From Bradyrhizobium huanghuaihaiense (GTDB lineage Bacteria; Pseudomonadota; Alphaproteobacteria; Rhizobiales; Xanthobacteraceae), in the NCBI RefSeq assembly GCF_007830635.1, contig NZ_VLLA01000023.1:62001-126000 (forward strand): 64,000 nucleotides of DNA, read 5' to 3'. Made by a program: the position numbers and the translations under genes. Within the stretch, counting starts at the first letter, position 1. The number at the start of each line of letters is the position of its first letter. Of this stretch, positions 16,358 through 25,028 are shown in pieces. Under the pieces are notes generated by a model that saw nothing but the letters and a program-made list of their open reading frames with translations, made no database searches and had not been told where the DNA came from.

Positions 16358-17308
16358 ATGCGCTACGATGATTTCCGCCGGAGCGACGATGTCGAGGATC
16401 GTCGCGACGAGGGTGGCGGTGGATTCGGCGGCGGCGGAGGCGGCGGGTTCGGCCTGCCGATGGGCGGCGGCGGGCTCGGCATCGGCACCATCATCGTGCT
16501 CGGCCTGATCGGCTATGCCTTCGGCATCGACCCGCGCATCCTGATCGGCGGCGCCGAGATCCTCACCGGCGGCGGCCAGGCGCCGAGCTACCAGACCGAT
16601 CGCCAGTCGTCCTCGACTTCGGCCAAGCGCGGCGCGCCGACCGACGAGGTGGGCAGCATGATCGCCGGCATCCTCGGCGAGATCGACGATCGCTGGAGCG
16701 AGATCTTCCAGGCCAGCGGCCAGAACTATACCGGGCCGAAGGTCGTGCTGTTCCGCAATGCCACCAATGGCGGCCGCTGCGGCATGGCGCAGTCGGCGAT
16801 GGGCCCGTTCTATTGCCCGCCGGATCGCACCATCTTCCTCGACACCGCCTTCTTCCGTGAGGTCGAGACCCGCTTCCGCGGCTGCTCCGGCAAGTCGGCG
16901 TGCAATTTCACCACCGCCTACATCATCGCGCATGAGGCCGGCCACCACATCCAGAATCTGCTCGGCATCATCCCGCGCGTGACGCGGCTGCAGCAGCAGG
17001 CCGGCAGCAAGGCCGAAGCGAATGCGCTCCAGGTCAAGGTCGAGTTGCAGGCGGATTGTCTCTCCGGCGTCTGGGTCAACCGCGAGGCGAAGAAGCGTCC
17101 GAACTTCCTGGAAGCAGGGGACATCGACGCCGCGCTGACCACGGCGAGCGCGATCGGCGACGACACGTTGCAGCGCCAGGCCACGGGCCGCGTCGTGCCC
17201 GACTCCTTCACCCACGGCTCGGCCGCGCAGCGCAAGCAATGGTTCATGACCGGCTACCAGCAGGGCACGGTCCAGGCCTGCAACACCTTCGGCGGCGGTG
17301 CGTTGTAG
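16358..17308 (+). CDS. Neutral zinc metallopeptidase (YpfJ/KPN_02809-like), membrane anchored
   Basis: This encodes 316 residues. An N-terminal Gly-rich segment (residues 18-38) precedes one membrane helix at about 40-57 (GIGTIIVLGLIGYAFGI). The mature domain has the zinc motif HEAGHH at 192-197, preceded by TTAYIIA, and two downstream blocks, ELQADCLSGVW and GSAAQRKQWF, conserved in this family. The peptide substrate is unknown. GGGAAAG precedes the ATG. It is divergent from ccrM and followed by a family A repeat and moaB. Confidence 0.92.
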   Translation: MRYDDFRRSDDVEDRRDEGGGGFGGGGGGGFGLPMGGGGLGIGTIIVLGLIGYAFGIDPRILIGGAEILTGGGQAPSYQTDRQSSSTSAKRGAPTDEVGSMIAGILGEIDDRWSEIFQASGQNYTGPKVVLFRNATNGGRCGMAQSAMGPFYCPPDRTIFLDTAFFREVETRFRGCSGKSACNFTTAYIIAHEAGHHIQNLLGIIPRVTRLQQQAGSKAEANALQVKVELQADCLSGVWVNREAKKRPNFLEAGDIDAALTTASAIGDDTLQRQATGRVVPDSFTHGSAAQRKQWFMTGYQQGTVQACNTFGGGAL

Positions 17309-17318
17309 GCACGAGTTT

Positions 17319-17458
17319 GTGCCCCGGACGCAGCGCAGCGCTTCTTCAGCGGTGCGCTGCAGAGCCGGGGCCCACAATGCCGGTCTCCCAAGCCTCTGAA
17401 ATGGGTCCCGGCTCTGCGGAGCAGCGCTGAGGCGCTGCACCGCGTCCGGGACACGAGA
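17319..17458. repeat. Dispersed palindromic repeat, family A (copy 1)
   Basis: This element of about 140 bp begins GTGCCCCGGACG and ends GCGTCCGGGACACGAG. It contains GCTGCAGAGCCGGGGCC and its approximate inverse GGTCCCGGCTCTGCGGAG. Relatives are at 29226-29368 and 45831-45950. This copy lies between two codirectional genes. Confidence 0.85.
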
Positions 17459-17468
17459 GGAAAGCGCA

Positions 17469-18032
17469 ATGGCCTCGATCGACGAATCCAAACAGTTCAT
17501 CCCGCTCAACATCGCGGTGCTCACCGTGTCCGACACGCGCGCGCTTGCGGATGACAAGTCCGGCCAGACGCTGGCGGACCGCCTCACCGGCGCGGGCCAT
17601 CATCTCGCCGCGCGCGAGATCGTCACCGACGATGTCGAGGCGATCCGCGCCGTGATCCGTCGCTGGATTGCCGATAGCGGTGTCGACGTCGTCGTCACCA
17701 CCGGCGGCACCGGCTTCACCGGCCGCGACGTCACGCCGGAAGCGATCGAGCCGCTGTTCGAGAAACGCATGGACGGTTTCTCGATCGCGTTTCACATGCT
17801 GAGCCACGCCAAGATCGGGACGTCGACGATCCAGAGCCGCGCCACCGCGGGCGTTGCGGGCGCGACCTACATCTTCTGCCTGCCGGGCTCGCCCGGTGCC
17901 TGCCGCGACGGCTGGGACGGCATCTTGGCCGCACAGCTCGACTACCGCACGCGCCCCTGCAATTTCGTCGAGATCATGCCGCGCCTGGACGAGCATCTGC
18001 GAAGACCGAAGGCGCAGGGCGCGACGGTGTAG
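17469..18032 (+). CDS. moaB: Molybdenum cofactor biosynthesis protein B
   Basis: This encodes 187 residues with AGAGGAAAG before the ATG. It has the MogA/MoaB fold: LNIAVLTVSDTR, then TTGGTGFTGRDVTPEAI, the molybdopterin-binding GGTGxxxRDxT motif, and FCLPGSPGACRDGWDG. MoaB/MogA proteins adenylylate molybdopterin before molybdenum insertion. The MoaB name follows the common annotation of this family in rhizobia; distinguishing it from MogA would need alignment. Confidence 0.93.
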   Translation: MASIDESKQFIPLNIAVLTVSDTRALADDKSGQTLADRLTGAGHHLAAREIVTDDVEAIRAVIRRWIADSGVDVVVTTGGTGFTGRDVTPEAIEPLFEKRMDGFSIAFHMLSHAKIGTSTIQSRATAGVAGATYIFCLPGSPGACRDGWDGILAAQLDYRTRPCNFVEIMPRLDEHLRRPKAQGATV

Positions 18033-18082
18033 CTACGCGCGCTGGTGCGCGGGCATCATTCGTAAGCCAGGCATAAGGTATC

Positions 18083-18205
18083 GTAGGGTGGGCAAAGCGA
18101 CTTGTCCGCCGTAGCTCGAAGAGCGAAGGCGGAAGCGTGCCCACCAATTTTACCGTAAAGCTGGATTGGTGGGCACGGCGCTGGCGCGCCTTTGCCCACC
18201 CTACG
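18083..18205. repeat. Dispersed palindromic repeat, family B (copy 3) with nested insertion
   Basis: The outer ends match the other family B copies. A 33-bp segment at 18101-18133, bounded by TCCGCC and GGCGGA, is inserted in the left arm between GCAAAGCGA and AGCGTGCCC. The element sits in a convergent gap. A short stub of family C (ACCCCTCACCC) follows at about 18226. Confidence 0.85.
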
Positions 18206-18268
18206 ATATCAGGCTCGCGGAGAGATACCCCTCACCCAAGCGAGGTTGTGTCTGACGGCGTCGCGCAG

Positions 18269-19198
18269 CTAGAGATCCCGCTCCCACGTCTCGCCGACGA
18301 GATCCGCACCAAAACTGTGGTGCTTCTCTTCCTTCACCAGCTTGAAGCCGGTGCTTTTGTAGATGCCGCGCGCGGCGACCAGGATGCTCTGCGTCCACAG
18401 CGTCATCTTGCTGTAGCCCCGCTCGCGGGCGCCCTGGATGCATTGCTCGACCAGCGCGCGGCCGACACCGAGTCCGCGCGCCTTCTTCTCCACCTGCAAC
18501 AGGCGGAGCTTGGCGATCTCGTCCGTGGCCTTGACCAGAAAGATCGAGCCGACCGGCTCGCCACCGACTTCCGCGATCCAGCAGTGCTCGCGCGCGGCGT
18601 CGTAGTTCCTGATGAACTGCGCACAGATCTCGGCGACCAGCGCCTCGTAGCTAATGTCCCAGTTGTAATCGGCGGCATAGGCGGCGCCCTGCCGGGAGAT
18701 GACCCAGCCCATGTCGCCGACGCGATGGCTGCGCAGCACGACGGAAGCGGGCCGGCTTCGCCGTTGCTCCAGCACGGCCTCGATGGTCGCCATGGCCTGC
18801 GTGAGCTGCGTTGCATCGTCGGCTGAAAGCTGGGCCAGCATTGCGGCAACCTCGTTTTGCGAGCTCAGGTTCAGCTTGGCGAAGGTCTGGCGGCCCTTGG
18901 CGGTCAGGCTGAGCTGGTATTGCCGGCGATCTGCGGGCAGGGGCTTGCGCGTGATCAGCCCCTTTTCGTCAAAGCTCTGGACGATGCGGCTGAGATAGCC
19001 GGGATCGAGACCAAGCTCGATTCCGATCTCCTTTGCCGCAAGGTCGTCGCGATGCGCGAGCTCGTAGAGCACTCGGGCCTCGCTGAGCGAAAACGGGGTT
19101 TTTCCAAGGTGCTGGTCGAGCACGCCGAGCTTGCGGGTATAGAAGCGGTTGAAGGCGCGGACCGCTGCGATGGGGTCTTCGGTACCGTTAAATGACAT
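18269..19198 (-). CDS. MarR-type regulator fused to GNAT acetyltransferase
   Basis: This encodes 309 residues. Residues 1-145 are a winged helix MarR domain (SEARVLYELAHR, then LDPGYLSRIVQSFDEKGL with RKPLPADRR in the wing). Residues about 150-309 are a GNAT domain with the acetyl-CoA motif LGVGRALVEQCI and GERGYSKMTLWT-like strands. Such fusions are common in Rhizobiales. The acetylated substrate is unknown. It is probably autoregulated through the palindrome at 19213-19248. It is convergent with moaB. Confidence 0.93.
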   Translation of the reverse strand: MSFNGTEDPIAAVRAFNRFYTRKLGVLDQHLGKTPFSLSEARVLYELAHRDDLAAKEIGIELGLDPGYLSRIVQSFDEKGLITRKPLPADRRQYQLSLTAKGRQTFAKLNLSSQNEVAAMLAQLSADDATQLTQAMATIEAVLEQRRSRPASVVLRSHRVGDMGWVISRQGAAYAADYNWDISYEALVAEICAQFIRNYDAAREHCWIAEVGGEPVGSIFLVKATDEIAKLRLLQVEKKARGLGVGRALVEQCIQGARERGYSKMTLWTQSILVAARGIYKSTGFKLVKEEKHHSFGADLVGETWERDL

Positions 19199-19212
19199 GG
19201 CTCACCTCGATG

Positions 19213-19248
19213 CTTGCCATTGTCAAATAATTATTTGACTTTGGCAAG
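19213..19248. promoter_or_regulatory. Strong palindromic operator upstream of marR-GNAT gene
   Basis: The perfect 18-bp palindrome GTCAAATAATTATTTGAC is at 19222-19239. It is extended by CTTGCCA and TGGCAAG arms with two mismatched pairs, giving a 36-bp dyad. It lies 15-50 bases before the regulator's start codon, ideal for autorepression. Confidence 0.75.
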
Positions 19249-19273
19249 TATCAAGGGCGCGGAGCGACTGGCC

Positions 19274-19849
19274 TCAGCCGACCATGACGATCCGGCTGCG
19301 CAGCATGGTCCGGGACGAGCGGCCGAGCCGCCGCAGCAGCCGTGCCTCGGAACGGCGGGCCTGGGGCGGATAGCCGCCGATCCGGTCGTAATGATCACGC
19401 GCGATCAAAAGGCCCTGATCGCCGAACGGACCGACCAGCTTGCGTGCCACGGCCCGAAGGACGTCGCGCAACCCGGTATCGGCGTAAGGTGTACGTGCAT
19501 AGCGGAACACCGCCGCCCGGTCCCGGCCGCTGGTTGCGACGCTCTGGATGAATTGGGTGGTCTCCTCGATCCAGCCGGTTTCCAGCACCGCGCCTGCGGG
19601 GAGGAACATCAGCCAGGGCGAACGAGCCTGAAGCGCGCCGGCGGCGAGCGCCGCGCCCTGCGAGGACCCCTCGATGCCGACGAAACGGCAGCCTGCGACG
19701 TCGGCAACGCGCTCGATGACGCCGTTGCGGGTGCCGTCGACCAGCAGGACTTCCCGGATGATGCCGGCGGCGGCACCGGGGACCAGCGCGGCCAGGGTTG
19801 CGACCGTCGTCTGCTCGACGCCTTCGGTCGGAATGATGACGCTCAGCAT
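19274..19849 (-). CDS. Short glycosyltransferase-2-like protein
   Basis: This encodes 191 residues from the ATG at 19849 (MLSVIIPTEGVEQTTVATLAAL). The nucleotide-binding strand-helix pattern and VLLVDGTRNGVIERVADVAG match family 2 glycosyltransferases of the short rSAM/selenodomain-associated type. The position where these enzymes usually have an Asp-x-Asp reads FLPAGAVLETGW, so the metal-binding acidic pair is missing. It may be inactive or act on another ligand. It is next to the MarR-GNAT gene and divergent from the RMD1-family gene. Confidence 0.75.
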   Translation of the reverse strand: MLSVIIPTEGVEQTTVATLAALVPGAAAGIIREVLLVDGTRNGVIERVADVAGCRFVGIEGSSQGAALAAGALQARSPWLMFLPAGAVLETGWIEETTQFIQSVATSGRDRAAVFRYARTPYADTGLRDVLRAVARKLVGPFGDQGLLIARDHYDRIGGYPPQARRSEARLLRRLGRSSRTMLRSRIVMVG

Positions 19850-20178
19850 GATTGAGGCTTCAGTGTCCGCGCTTCGGGAGAAGCGCAATTCGTTATGATA
19901 TTGTCATAAACACGCGGCATTGCCGAGTGCAACTTTTCGACGGGACTTCGCCGTTCGATGGTAAACTGCCAGAGCCATCGCATCCAAATATGTCTCCTGC
20001 GGGGTGGCAATGTTGCCGAATATTTCGGCGCGAATTCGCGGTGACGGTATTACTCCGGAGTTTCGCTGCGATCCTTGCGCAGCATGCGGGCCACCGCGAT
20101 CCTGCATGCGGAGGATGCGCGCGGACCGACACCGGGGAATGGGAAGCTTGCAATCCACGGTGCTGACGAGGGCCTTGC
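19850..20178. other. 329-base intergenic region with small inverted repeats
   Basis: No gene is supported. The divergent promoters of the glycosyltransferase-like and RMD1-family genes should lie here. Visible dyads are GGCAATGTTGCC (perfect) and CCGAA-TAT-TTCGG close together near 20005-20030. Confidence 0.5.
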
Positions 20179-21018
20179 ATGAACGCCGATCAACTCGCCG
20201 TTAGCGCGCCGACAACATCGCCCAGGCCGGACGCCGCGCCGAGCTTGCGGATCCGGGCGCTGATGCTGGGGGACCGCATCAATGCGTCCGGCCTCGAGAT
20301 CGGCACGCTGGTGTCATCGACGCCGGCCGCCTTCCGCGTTCACGCCGGCCTCGCGGTGATCTTCCGCTACGGCGTCGTGGTGCTGATCGGCCTCTTGCCT
20401 TCGGAGGAGAAGGTGCTGATCGACAGCCTGAAGTCGCGCGTGATCGGCGAGTTCAGTCCCTATGAAGAGGAGATCGCGCAGGCCCAGCTCTGCAAGGATG
20501 AAAACCGCGAGGCGATCCAGCCGGGCGGGCCGATCTGCCTCTCCAAATTCTCCGACGACCGGCTGCTTCTGGTCGCGGACGCGCTCGCCAAAAGCACGTC
20601 GCTGGCCCGCGACGAGCGGCGGGTCGCCGCGGTGTTCGACGTGATCGAGCCGTTCGCGCGCGAGCTCGCCGAGTTCGGCCGCACGCCGCGCCGCCGCAAG
20701 GGCATTTTGCAACTGATCGGCAACGCGCTTCTCGTCCAGCAGCGCGTCGCCGGCCGCGTTGCGGTGGCCGAGAAGCCCGACGTGCTCTGGGAGAAGCCCG
20801 AGCTCGACCGGCTCTATGCCCGCCTCGAGGACGAGTACGAGCTGAAGGAGCGTCTCGACACGCTCGAGCGCAAGCTCACCGCCGTCTCCGAGACCGCCAA
20901 CGCGCTCACCGACATCATCGACACCCAGCGCTCGCTTCGCCTCGAGATCGCGGTGGTGGTGCTGATCGTGATCGAGGTCGTGATCGGCTGCGTCCAGATC
21001 CTGTCGGGCACGCATTAG
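20179..21018 (+). CDS. RMD1/DUF155 (YagE) family membrane protein
   Basis: This encodes 279 residues. The core from about residue 60 (VIFRYGVVVLIGLLPSEEKVL) through IGNALLVQQRVAGRVAVAEKPD and LDRLYARLEDEYELKERL matches the DUF155/RMD1 family. It ends with one membrane helix (LEIAVVVLIVIEVVIGCVQIL) and a few residues, making a tail-anchored protein. Yeast Rmd1 is a mitochondrial protein, and bacterial function is not established. It is convergent with ackA. Confidence 0.85.
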   Translation: MNADQLAVSAPTTSPRPDAAPSLRIRALMLGDRINASGLEIGTLVSSTPAAFRVHAGLAVIFRYGVVVLIGLLPSEEKVLIDSLKSRVIGEFSPYEEEIAQAQLCKDENREAIQPGGPICLSKFSDDRLLLVADALAKSTSLARDERRVAAVFDVIEPFARELAEFGRTPRRRKGILQLIGNALLVQQRVAGRVAVAEKPDVLWEKPELDRLYARLEDEYELKERLDTLERKLTAVSETANALTDIIDTQRSLRLEIAVVVLIVIEVVIGCVQILSGTH

Positions 21019-21051
21019 CAGCAAGCCCGCGAGCGAGCTGCGCGTTACTGT

Positions 21052-21205
21052 GCCCTCTCCCCTTGCGGGAGAGGGCAGCAGCGCTGGTGGACGCGGGCTC
21101 ACTTGGGTGAGGGGTATCTCTCCGCATACTCTTTTGCAAACGTGTGCGCGGACAGAACCCCTCATCCGGCGCTTCGCGCCACCTTCTCCCACAAGGGGTC
21201 CGGAG
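21052..21205. repeat. Dispersed palindromic repeat, family C (copy 2)
   Basis: CCCTCTCCCCTTGCGGGAG starts it and CACCTTCTCCCACAAGGGG ends it, with TTGGGTGAGGGGTATCTCTC inside. It fills the convergent RMD1-family/ackA gap. Confidence 0.75.
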
Positions 21206-21242
21206 CTGCCGACGCATTTCATCATGAACGATGCGCTGGAGC

Positions 21243-22427
21243 TCACATCGCTCGGAGCACCGCTGCGCAATGCCGCGCGATCATCAGCTCCTCATTCGTC
21301 GGAATGACGAGCACTTCAATAGCACTGTCGTCACCGTTGATCCGCTCGCGCGCTGCGGCATTCGCAGCTGCATCGATGTGCACGCCGAGCCACGCCAGGC
21401 GCTCGCCGATCGCGCCGCGGATCTCGCCGGCATGCTCGCCGATGCCGCCGGTGAAGACCAGGCACTCCAACCCGCCGAGCGTGGTCGCCATCATCGCGAT
21501 CGCCTGCGCCGCGCGGAAGATGAAGAGATCGACCGCTTCGCGCGCCGCTGGCTCGCGGCTGGCGAGCAGCGTGCGCATGTCCGCGGAGAGCCCGGAGACG
21601 CCGAGCAGGCCGGACTGGTGATAGAGCAGGTGCTGGACCTCCTCGACCGCCATCCCCTCGTGCTGTTGCAGATAGAGCAGCACGCCGGGATCGATGGTGC
21701 CGCAGCGCGTGCCCATCACGAGGCCATCGAGCGGCGTCAGTCCCATCGTGGTGTCCACGCTGCGGCCGTCGCGAAGAGCACACAGGCTTGCTCCGTTACC
21801 GAGATGCGCGATGACGGTGCGTTTGGCTGCAAGCTCCGGTGCGATCTCGGCAAGACGGCCCGCGACATATTCGAAGGACAGGCCGTGAAAGCCGTAGCGC
21901 CTGATGCCGCGCGCCTCGAAACGCCCGGGAATGGCGAAGCGGCTCGCCGGCGGCTTCAGGTCGTGGTGAAAGCCGGTGTCGAAACCGGCGATCTGTATCA
22001 GCGCGGGCTGGATCGCCGAGATGGCATGGACCGGCGCAAGGCACCGCGGCTGGTGCAGCGGCGCCAGCGGCGTCAACGCCTCCAGCTTCGCGGTGACGTC
22101 GTCCGTCAGGACGAGCGGACCCGAATAATTCGGACCGCCATGAACGATGCGGTGACCGACCGCGCGCAAGCAGCCTTGGCCGAACCGGTCCTCGATGAAG
22201 GCGAGCACCTCGGCGAACAGATGACCGCCGTCGGCACCCGCGCCTGCTCGCTGCTTGTCGAACAGGGTATTGCCTGCGGCGTCTCTCACGACGAGCCGCG
22301 GCTTGTCCTCGTGCTCGTCGAGCAGGCCCTTGCAGAGCAGGACCGGCTCGGCCGCGATATCGAACAGGCCGAACTTGATGCTCGACGAGCCCGAATTGAG
22401 GACCAGAACCGCCTCGGGCGCCGGCAT
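21243..22427 (-). CDS. ackA: Acetate kinase
   Basis: This encodes 394 residues. Acetate kinase signatures are present: VLNSGSSSIKFGLFD at the N-terminus, GHRIVHGG, APLHQPRCLAPV, FDTGFHHDL, HLGNGASLCALRDGRS, MGLTPLDGLVMGTRCG and VFTGGIGEHAGEIR. It transfers phosphate between acetyl phosphate and ADP. It lies 4 bases downstream of xfp, so both are translated from one mRNA and make ATP from phosphoketolase-derived acetyl phosphate. Confidence 0.97.
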   Translation of the reverse strand: MPAPEAVLVLNSGSSSIKFGLFDIAAEPVLLCKGLLDEHEDKPRLVVRDAAGNTLFDKQRAGAGADGGHLFAEVLAFIEDRFGQGCLRAVGHRIVHGGPNYSGPLVLTDDVTAKLEALTPLAPLHQPRCLAPVHAISAIQPALIQIAGFDTGFHHDLKPPASRFAIPGRFEARGIRRYGFHGLSFEYVAGRLAEIAPELAAKRTVIAHLGNGASLCALRDGRSVDTTMGLTPLDGLVMGTRCGTIDPGVLLYLQQHEGMAVEEVQHLLYHQSGLLGVSGLSADMRTLLASREPAAREAVDLFIFRAAQAIAMMATTLGGLECLVFTGGIGEHAGEIRGAIGERLAWLGVHIDAAANAAARERINGDDSAIEVLVIPTNEELMIARHCAAVLRAM

Positions 22428-22431
22428 GACG

Positions 22432-24819
22432 TCACCCCGCCTTGGCCGGCCAGACCCACTCGCGGACCTCTGGCATGTCCTCGCCGTGCTCGCGCACGTA
22501 ACGCGAATGCTCGATCAGCCTGTCGCGGAATTGCTGCTTCACCTGCGCGGCCCTGGTCGCCAGATCAGGTACGCGTTCGATGGCCTCGATGGCGAGGTGA
22601 TAGCGGTCGAGCTCGTTGAGCACGACCATGTCGAACGGCGTCGTCGTGGTGCCTTCCTCGGCAAAGCCGCGCACATGCAGGCCGGCATGGTTGGTGCGGT
22701 TATAGGTGAGACGGTGGATCAGGTAGGGATAGCCGTGGTAGGCGAAGATGACGGGCTTGTCGCGCGTGAACAGGCTGTCGAAGTCGCGGTTGGACAGGCC
22801 GTGCGGATGCTGCTCCCTGGGCTGCAGCGTCATGAGGTCGACGACGTTGACGACGCGGATCTTCAGATCCGGCAGCGCCTTGCGCAGGAGATCGACGGCG
22901 GCGAGCGTCTCCAGCGTCGGCACGTCGCCAGCGCAGGCCATCACCACGTCGGGCTCGGTGTTCGTGTCCTCGTTGCCGGCCCAGGTCCAGATGCCGATGC
23001 CGGCATCACAATGCGTCGCGGCCTCCTGCATCGACAGCCATTGCGGCCCCGGTTGCTTGCCGGCGACGATGACGTTGATGCGGTTGTAGGTGCGCAGGCA
23101 GTGGTCGGCGATCCACAGCAGCGTGTTGGCATCCGGCGGAAAATAGATGCGGACGATGTCGGCCTTCTTGTTGGCGACGAGATCGACGAAGCCGGGATCC
23201 TGATGGCTGAAGCCGTTGTGATCCTGGCGCCACACATGCGAGGTCAAGAGGTAGTTCAGCGAGGCGATCGGACGCCGCCATGGCAGATGCCGCGTCACCT
23301 TCAGCCATTTGGCGTGCTGGTTGAACATGGAATCCACGATGTGGATGAAGGCCTCGTAGCAGGAGAAGAAGCCGTGGCGTCCGGTCAGCAGGTAGCCCTC
23401 GAGCCAGCCCTGGCAGAGATGCTCGCTCAGCACCTCCATCACACGCCCGTTCTGCGCGAGATGCACGTCGTAAGGTTCGGTCGGCTCCATCCAGACGCGT
23501 TCGGTCGCCTCGAAGACCGCATCCAGCCGGTTTGATGCGGTCTCGTCCGGGCCCATGATGCGGAAGTTGCGCTCTTGCGCGTTCAGGCGAATGACGTCGC
23601 GCAGGAATTTGCCGAGCTCGCGCGTCGCTTCTCCAACGACGCCGCCAGGCTGCGACACGTCCACGGCAAAGCTGCGGAAGTCCGGCAGCTTCAGCTCCTT
23701 CTTGAGGAGACCGCCATTGGCATGCGGATTGGCGCCCATGCGCCTGTTACCTTCAGGGGCGAGCGCCTGCAGTTCGGGGACGAGCGCGCCGCTCGCGTCG
23801 AACAGTTTGTCCGGCTCGTAGCTGCGCATCCAGGCTTCAAGGATCTTCAGATGCGCCGGATTCTCGCGGCAGCTTGCAACGGGCACCTGATGGGCGCGCC
23901 AAAAATCCTCGACCTTCTTGCCGTCGACCTCCTTCGGGCCCGTCCAGCCCTTCGGGCTGCGCAGCACGATCATCGGCCAGCGCGGACGCTCGACCGTCTT
24001 GCGTCCGTCGCGAGCGTGTTGCTGGATCGAGCGGATGCTGGCGAATGCGACGTCGAGCGCGTCCGCCATGGCCTGGTGCATCAGTTTGGGATCGCCACCC
24101 TCGACGAACAGCGGCTCGTGGCCGAGGCCGCGGAACAGATCGCGGATCTCGCTGTCGGGCATCCGTCCAAGCACGGTCGGGTTGGCGATCTTGTAGCCGT
24201 TGAGATGCAGGATCGGCAGCACCGCGCCGTCATGGGCAGGGCTCAGGAACTTGTTGGAGTGCCAGGACGCCGCGAGCGGACCGGTTTCGGCTTCACCGTC
24301 CCCGACGACGCAGGCGACGACCAAATCAGGATTGTCGAACGCCGCGCCATAGGCGTGCACCAGCGCATAGCCGAGCTCGCCGCCCTCGTGGATCGAGCCG
24401 GGGGTCTCAGGGGCGGCGTGGCTCGGAATGCCGCCGGGGAAGGAGAACTGCTTGAACAGCTTGCGCAATCCGTCCGCATTGCGCGCGATATCGGGATAGA
24501 TCTCGCTGTAGCTGCCTTCGAGATAGGTGTTGGCGACCATGCCCGGACCGCCATGGCCGGGGCCGCAGACATAGAGCACGTTGAGATCGAGCGCGCGGAT
24601 GACGCGGTTGAGATGGGCATAGATGAAGTTCAAGCCGGGCGTCGTGCCCCAATGGCCGAGCAGACGCGGCTTGATGTGCTCGGCCCGCAGGGGCTCGCGC
24701 AGCAGCGGGTTTTCGAGCAGGTAGATTTGCCCGACCGAGAGGTAGTTGGCAGCGCGCCAATAGCGATCGAGGAGATCGAGGTCGCCGCTCGCGGCGGCCG
24801 TTTTTTGCTGGATTGTCAT
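22432..24819 (-). CDS. xfp: Xylulose 5-phosphate/fructose 6-phosphate phosphoketolase
   Basis: This encodes 795 residues from the ATG at 24819, which has AGGAAC just upstream. It is thiamine diphosphate dependent. Motifs seen are LGHWGTTPGLNFIYAH, YVCGPGHGGPGMVANTYLEG, SFPGGIPSHAAPETPGSIHE, the TPP-binding VVGDGEAETGPLAASWHSNK, and downstream HQDPGFVDLV. The length fits the family. It cleaves sugar phosphates with phosphate to give acetyl phosphate plus a triose or tetrose phosphate. It heads the xfp-ackA operon and is divergent from the radical SAM gene. Confidence 0.97.
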   Translation of the reverse strand: MTIQQKTAAASGDLDLLDRYWRAANYLSVGQIYLLENPLLREPLRAEHIKPRLLGHWGTTPGLNFIYAHLNRVIRALDLNVLYVCGPGHGGPGMVANTYLEGSYSEIYPDIARNADGLRKLFKQFSFPGGIPSHAAPETPGSIHEGGELGYALVHAYGAAFDNPDLVVACVVGDGEAETGPLAASWHSNKFLSPAHDGAVLPILHLNGYKIANPTVLGRMPDSEIRDLFRGLGHEPLFVEGGDPKLMHQAMADALDVAFASIRSIQQHARDGRKTVERPRWPMIVLRSPKGWTGPKEVDGKKVEDFWRAHQVPVASCRENPAHLKILEAWMRSYEPDKLFDASGALVPELQALAPEGNRRMGANPHANGGLLKKELKLPDFRSFAVDVSQPGGVVGEATRELGKFLRDVIRLNAQERNFRIMGPDETASNRLDAVFEATERVWMEPTEPYDVHLAQNGRVMEVLSEHLCQGWLEGYLLTGRHGFFSCYEAFIHIVDSMFNQHAKWLKVTRHLPWRRPIASLNYLLTSHVWRQDHNGFSHQDPGFVDLVANKKADIVRIYFPPDANTLLWIADHCLRTYNRINVIVAGKQPGPQWLSMQEAATHCDAGIGIWTWAGNEDTNTEPDVVMACAGDVPTLETLAAVDLLRKALPDLKIRVVNVVDLMTLQPREQHPHGLSNRDFDSLFTRDKPVIFAYHGYPYLIHRLTYNRTNHAGLHVRGFAEEGTTTTPFDMVVLNELDRYHLAIEAIERVPDLATRAAQVKQQFRDRLIEHSRYVREHGEDMPEVREWVWPAKAG

Positions 24820-24990
24820 GTTCCTGCCGACCTTCACACAGCGATCGTCACCAACCCGGTTCCGGCGCGATCGATCCGTCGGTCATGAAACGGGATGGCC
24901 GCGACGCCGGTGTTGCGAGAGGTCAAAGGCGGGCGCGCGAAGTTTGGGCAGCTCTACTGTGCATGGGTTGTTTTCGGGTTTTTTGTTTGC

Positions 24991-25005
24991 GTTCTTGATT
25001 TGTTC
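24991..25005 (+). promoter_or_regulatory. SOS (LexA) box, alphaproteobacterial type
   Basis: GTTC-N7-GTTC at 24991-25005 is the direct-repeat LexA box known in alphaproteobacteria. It overlaps a TTGATT -35 element at 24995 that is 16 bases from TATCTT at 25017-25022. The ATG of the radical SAM gene follows at 25029. Confidence 0.65.
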
Positions 25006-25028
25006 CTTTGGCGTGTTATCTTGGCTGC

